64,000 nucleotides of DNA, from contig NZ_FNTZ01000001.1 in NCBI RefSeq assembly GCF_900105555.1, positions 744,001 to 808,000 of the forward strand, given 5' to 3'. The stretch is from Pseudomonas coleopterorum. GTDB taxonomy: Bacteria; Pseudomonadota; Gammaproteobacteria; Pseudomonadales; Pseudomonadaceae. Positions 61,330-64,000 of this stretch are shown here, piece by piece. Every line of letters starts with the position of its first letter. Within the stretch, counting starts at the first letter, position 1. The translations under genes were made by a program, and so were the position numbers. The notes below the pieces were generated by a model. The model did not search any database. It had not been told where the DNA came from and was given only the letters and a program-made list of their open reading frames with translations.

Positions 61330-61357
61330 TTGAAAGTGCGTCGGATTGTTGCATAAT
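61330..61357 (+). promoter_or_regulatory. candidate sigma-70 promoter of cyoABCDE
   Basis: TTGAAA (61330-61335) and CATAAT (61352-61357) are 16 bp apart, a good -35/-10 pair. Predicted start is near 61364, leaving a leader of about 374 nt before cyoA. Confidence 0.65.
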
Positions 61358-61363
61358 TTGGAA

Positions 61364-61737
61364 ATACCTGTTGCTGGATTAGTCGTAGTCAATGGGTAAA
61401 GGGCTCACTACAATCGCGGAAATTTCAGCAGGTCAGTGCCTCAAAAAGGGCAGGTCGGTGGCGCTTTTGCACCATTGGCAGGCACTTTTTCATACCGTTG
61501 GTACGGCTTGGCTGAACCCTTGAGTGGTCCGTGCACTCAAGGGAAAGAGTCTGCAATCCTCTGGGTTGCACAAGTCATGACAGCTGCACCGTTCCAGACC
61601 GGTCTTGTCACCCCGCAGCAACTGCGAGCCTGGCATGTCCGTATTCAATCCCGATATAAATGCTGGCGCTTGGCAGGTTGAAGTGTTGGCTACCAAAACA
61701 CAATTGCATTGAAGCAAGCTGCTCTAGAGGTCGTGAG
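61364..61737 (+). other. long structured 5' leader of cyoA
   Basis: No credible gene lies here. Several elements can fold: AGTGCCT/AGGCACT enclosing about 38 nt (61436-61490), a perfect 10-bp hairpin CCCTTGAGTG-GTCCGTG-CACTCAAGGG at 61517-61543, and TGCAA/TTGCA near 61551-61568. ACCAAAACACAATT at about 61691-61704 resembles a CA-rich Crc/Hfq site but is 34 nt from the ATG. Confidence 0.5.
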
Positions 61738-62673
61738 ATGAGTAAAAAGCGTTACCCCAGACTGTTTGGCATACTGCCCTTTTTAGGCATGCTTTTTCTC
61801 GGCGGGTGCAAATGGACCCTGATCGACTCGAAAGGGCAGGTGGGCATCGACGAACGCAACCTGATCTACATCGCCACCGGGCTGATGTTGCTGGTGGTGA
61901 TCCCGGTCATCGTCATGGCGCTTGCGTTCGCCTGGAAGTACCGTGCCTCCAACAAGGAAGCCACATACACGCCTGAATGGGCGCACTCCACCAAGATCGA
62001 ACTGGTGGTGTGGGGCATCCCGCTGCTGATCATCATCGCGCTGGGCTACGTGACCTACGTGTCGACTCATCACCTGGATCCGTACCGTCCGCTGGATTCC
62101 GAGCACAAGCCGGTCACCATCCAGGTCGTTGCGATGGACTGGAAATGGTTGTTCATCTATCCGGAACAAGGCATTGCCACAGTCAACAAGATCGTCTTCC
62201 CGGCCAACGTACCGGTCAACTTCCGCATCACCTCCGACTCGGTCATGAACTCGTTCTTCATTCCGCAGCTGGGCGGCCAGATCTACGCAATGGCCGGCAT
62301 GCAGACGCAGTTGCACCTGATCGCCAATGAAAACGGCGAGTTCGACGGCATCTCCGCGAACTACAGCGGTGCAGGCTTCACCGGCATGAAATTCAAAGCA
62401 GTCGCTACGACCCAGGCTGATTTCGATGCATGGGTCAGTGAAGTGAAGAGCGCGCCTAAGCAGCTCGATGCAGCTACCTACGAAGCGCTGGCCAAACCTA
62501 GCGAGAAAAATCCGGTCGAGCTGTATTCCTCGTACGTCCCGAACCTGTTCCAGACCATCATCGACAAGTATGAAGGCATGAACCCAGGTAAAGGCGTCAG
62601 CCACGAGGGGAAGCAAGCCTCGAACGAAGGGATGGACATGGGCAAGAATTCAGCTGCTGGGGCAGAGGAGTAA
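61738..62673 (+). CDS. cyoA: cytochrome o ubiquinol oxidase subunit II CyoA
   Basis: Lipoprotein subunit II of the bo3-type quinol oxidase. The 311-residue product has a lipobox LFLGGC with Cys24, two membrane helices near 44-66 and 86-108, and a cupredoxin-like periplasmic domain without the CuA ligands of cytochrome-c oxidases, as expected of a quinol oxidase. VVAMDWKWLFIYPEQGIA near 133-150 and FFIPQLGGQIYAMAGMQTQL near 177-196 are conserved. ATG 61738 is chosen over an upstream frame reading through the leader. cyoB starts 3 nt after the stop. Confidence 0.96.
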   Translation: MSKKRYPRLFGILPFLGMLFLGGCKWTLIDSKGQVGIDERNLIYIATGLMLLVVIPVIVMALAFAWKYRASNKEATYTPEWAHSTKIELVVWGIPLLIIIALGYVTYVSTHHLDPYRPLDSEHKPVTIQVVAMDWKWLFIYPEQGIATVNKIVFPANVPVNFRITSDSVMNSFFIPQLGGQIYAMAGMQTQLHLIANENGEFDGISANYSGAGFTGMKFKAVATTQADFDAWVSEVKSAPKQLDAATYEALAKPSEKNPVELYSSYVPNLFQTIIDKYEGMNPGKGVSHEGKQASNEGMDMGKNSAAGAEE

Positions 62674-62676
62674 AAG

Positions 62677-64000
62677 ATGTTCGGTAAACTTAGTCTGGAA
62701 GCGGTGCCCTTCCACGAGCCGATAGTGATGGTGACACTCGCCGTCGTTGCGGTGCTCGGGGCGGTGGTGTTCGGTCTGATCACCTACTACAAGAAGTGGA
62801 CGTACCTGTGGACCGAGTGGTTCACGTCGGTTGACCACAAGAAAATCGGCGTGATGTACATCGCCGTTGCCATGGTCATGCTGCTGCGCGGCTTTGCCGA
62901 CGCCATCATGATGCGCTCGCAGCTTGCGGTCGCCACGGGCGGTTCCACCGGCTTCCTGCCACCGGAACATTACGACCAGATCTTCACCGCTCACGGTGTG
63001 ATCATGATCATCTTCATGGCCATGCCATTCATGATCGGTCTGATGAACATTGTCGTGCCGCTGCAGATCGGCGCTCGCGACGTGGCTTTCCCGTTCCTGA
63101 ACTCGGTCAGCTTCTGGCTGTTCGTGGTCGGCGTGCTGTTGGTCAACATCTCTCTGGGTGTCGGCGAGTTCGCCAAGACCGGCTGGGTGGCGTATCCACC
63201 GTTGGCGGGGTTGCAATACAGTCCGGGGGTAGGTGTCGATTACTACATCTGGGCACTGCAGATATCCGGCTTGGGTACCTTGCTCACAGGCGTCAACTTC
63301 ATCGTCACCATCCTGAAGATGCGTGCGCCTGGCATGACGCTGATGAAAATGCCGGTGTTCACCTGGAACTGCCTGTGCACCGCGGTCCTGATCGCTGCTT
63401 CGTTCCCGATCCTCACCGCTGTACTGTTCATGCTGACCCTTGACCGCTACTTGGGCTTCCACTTCTTCACCAACGAGCTTGGTGGGAACCCGATGATGTA
63501 CGTCAACCTGTTCTGGGCCTGGGGTCACCCCGAGGTTTACATCCTGATCCTGCCGGCCTTCGGTGTGTTCTCGGAAGTAACCTCGACGTTCTGTAAAAAG
63601 CGTCTGTTCGGCTACGTCTCCCTGGTATGGGCAACGATCGCCATTACCGTGCTGTCGTTCGTGGTCTGGCTGCACCACTTTTTCACCATGGGTTCGGGGG
63701 CCAACGTCAACGCCTTCTTCGGCATCATGACAATGGTCATTGCAATTCCGACCGGTGTGAAGATCTTCACCTGGCTGTTCACCATGTACCGTGGCCGCAT
63801 CGAGTTCACCTCTCCGATGTTGTGGACCATCGGTTTCATCGTGACCTTCAGCATCGGCGGCATGACCGGCGTACTGCTGGCGGTACCGGGTGCTGACTTC
63901 GTCCTGCACAACAGCCTGTTCCTGATCGCTCACTTCCACAACGTGATCATCGGTGGTGCGGTATTCGGTTACCTGGCCGGCTTCGCCTTCTGGTTCCCGA
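62677..64000 (+). CDS. cyoB: cytochrome o ubiquinol oxidase subunit I CyoB, partial (3' end outside window)
   Basis: Heme-copper oxidase subunit I; the reading frame is open to the window end (about 441 of roughly 670 residues). It starts [20 protein letters not shown] with AGGAG upstream in the cyoA end. Conserved blocks are [14 protein letters not shown] near 50-63, heme ligand His in [13 protein letters not shown] near 103-115, the Cu-B/Tyr-linked [17 protein letters not shown] near 280-296, and the two His in [10 protein letters not shown] near 330-339, with HFHNVIIGG near 423. The rest of cyoBCDE must lie to the right. Confidence 0.97.
   Translation, partial: MFGKLSLEAVPFHEPIVMVTLAVVAVLGAVVFGLITYYKKWTYLWTEWFTSVDHKKIGVMYIAVAMVMLLRGFADAIMMRSQLAVATGGSTGFLPPEHYDQIFTAHGVIMIIFMAMPFMIGLMNIVVPLQIGARDVAFPFLNSVSFWLFVVGVLLVNISLGVGEFAKTGWVAYPPLAGLQYSPGVGVDYYIWALQISGLGTLLTGVNFIVTILKMRAPGMTLMKMPVFTWNCLCTAVLIAASFPILTAVLFMLTLDRYLGFHFFTNELGGNPMMYVNLFWAWGHPEVYILILPAFGVFSEVTSTFCKKRLFGYVSLVWATIAITVLSFVVWLHHFFTMGSGANVNAFFGIMTMVIAIPTGVKIFTWLFTMYRGRIEFTSPMLWTIGFIVTFSIGGMTGVLLAVPGADFVLHNSLFLIAHFHNVIIGGAVFGYLAGFAFWFP

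Noticed and set aside
61436..61681. 81-codon open frame in the cyoA leader
   Set aside because: No ribosome site, no recognisable features, and it covers the hairpins. It is best explained as chance in a GC-rich leader.

Overview
The window is a gene-dense, GC-rich bacterial chromosome segment, almost certainly from a Pseudomonas of the P. putida group. The evidence is the complete Entner-Doudoroff/glucose-uptake cluster (gap, edd, glk, gltR, gtrS, gtsABCD, oprB, hexR, zwf, pgl, eda) in typical Pseudomonas order, a cyo oxidase operon behind dsbB, a gcvHPT operon with an adjacent TyrR/GcsR-type activator, and many REP elements of the kind (GCGGGCAGAGCCCGCTCCCAC) common in this group. No rRNA, tRNA, insertion sequence, prophage or CRISPR array was seen. 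All gene calls come from reading the sequence; no database search was run.

Layout. 1-1743: end of a CS1-type fimbrial subunit gene and moaC-moaD-moaE (molybdopterin synthesis). 1764-2460: an 11-copy tandem REP array between convergent moaE and rhlB. 2499-4803: RNA helicase RhlB and a small serine esterase. 4939-9429: aapJQMP amino-acid ABC transporter behind a strong candidate sigma-54 promoter and an unusually long leader. 9855-12841: MFS transporter, GIY-YIG protein, a four-copy 104-bp repeat array, GST-like protein. 12988-14685: nucleoid proteins YejK and HU. 14871-21408 (minus): rlmF, valS, a conserved hypothetical, holC, pepA. 21672-23844: lptF-lptG. 23875-24677: RDD membrane protein and cold-shock protein. 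25099-31372: gcvT, gcvP, gcvH and the GcsR-like enhancer-binding protein, with a sigma-54 promoter and a matching activator site before gcvH. 31451-36772 (minus): heme-uptake cluster (ECF sigma, FecR anti-sigma, TonB receptor, heme oxygenase, YbaN-like protein) with two Fur-box candidates. 36898-53166: glucose catabolism with candidate HexR operators and Crc/Hfq motifs. 53253-60368: DUF3820 and DUF2383 proteins, an RND efflux pair, two small hypotheticals, a CheV-like protein. 60657-64000: dsbB, then cyoA and the start of cyoB behind a long structured leader.

How it works together. Glucose enters through OprB and GtsABCD, is phosphorylated by Glk, oxidised by Zwf and Pgl, and split by Edd and Eda, with Gap taking glyceraldehyde-3-phosphate onward. 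HexR (sensing KDPG in its family), the GtrS/GltR two-component pair and probably Crc/Hfq control the set. The heme cluster follows the sigma/anti-sigma/receptor logic of cell-surface signalling.

I did not find a clearly new multi-gene system. The most interesting signals are regulatory and repeat-based: the tandem REP array and 104-bp repeat array, two sigma-54 promoters, an orphan intrinsic terminator that may mark a small RNA, the cyo leader with a RoxR/PrrA-like palindrome, and a perfect palindrome upstream of gtsA.
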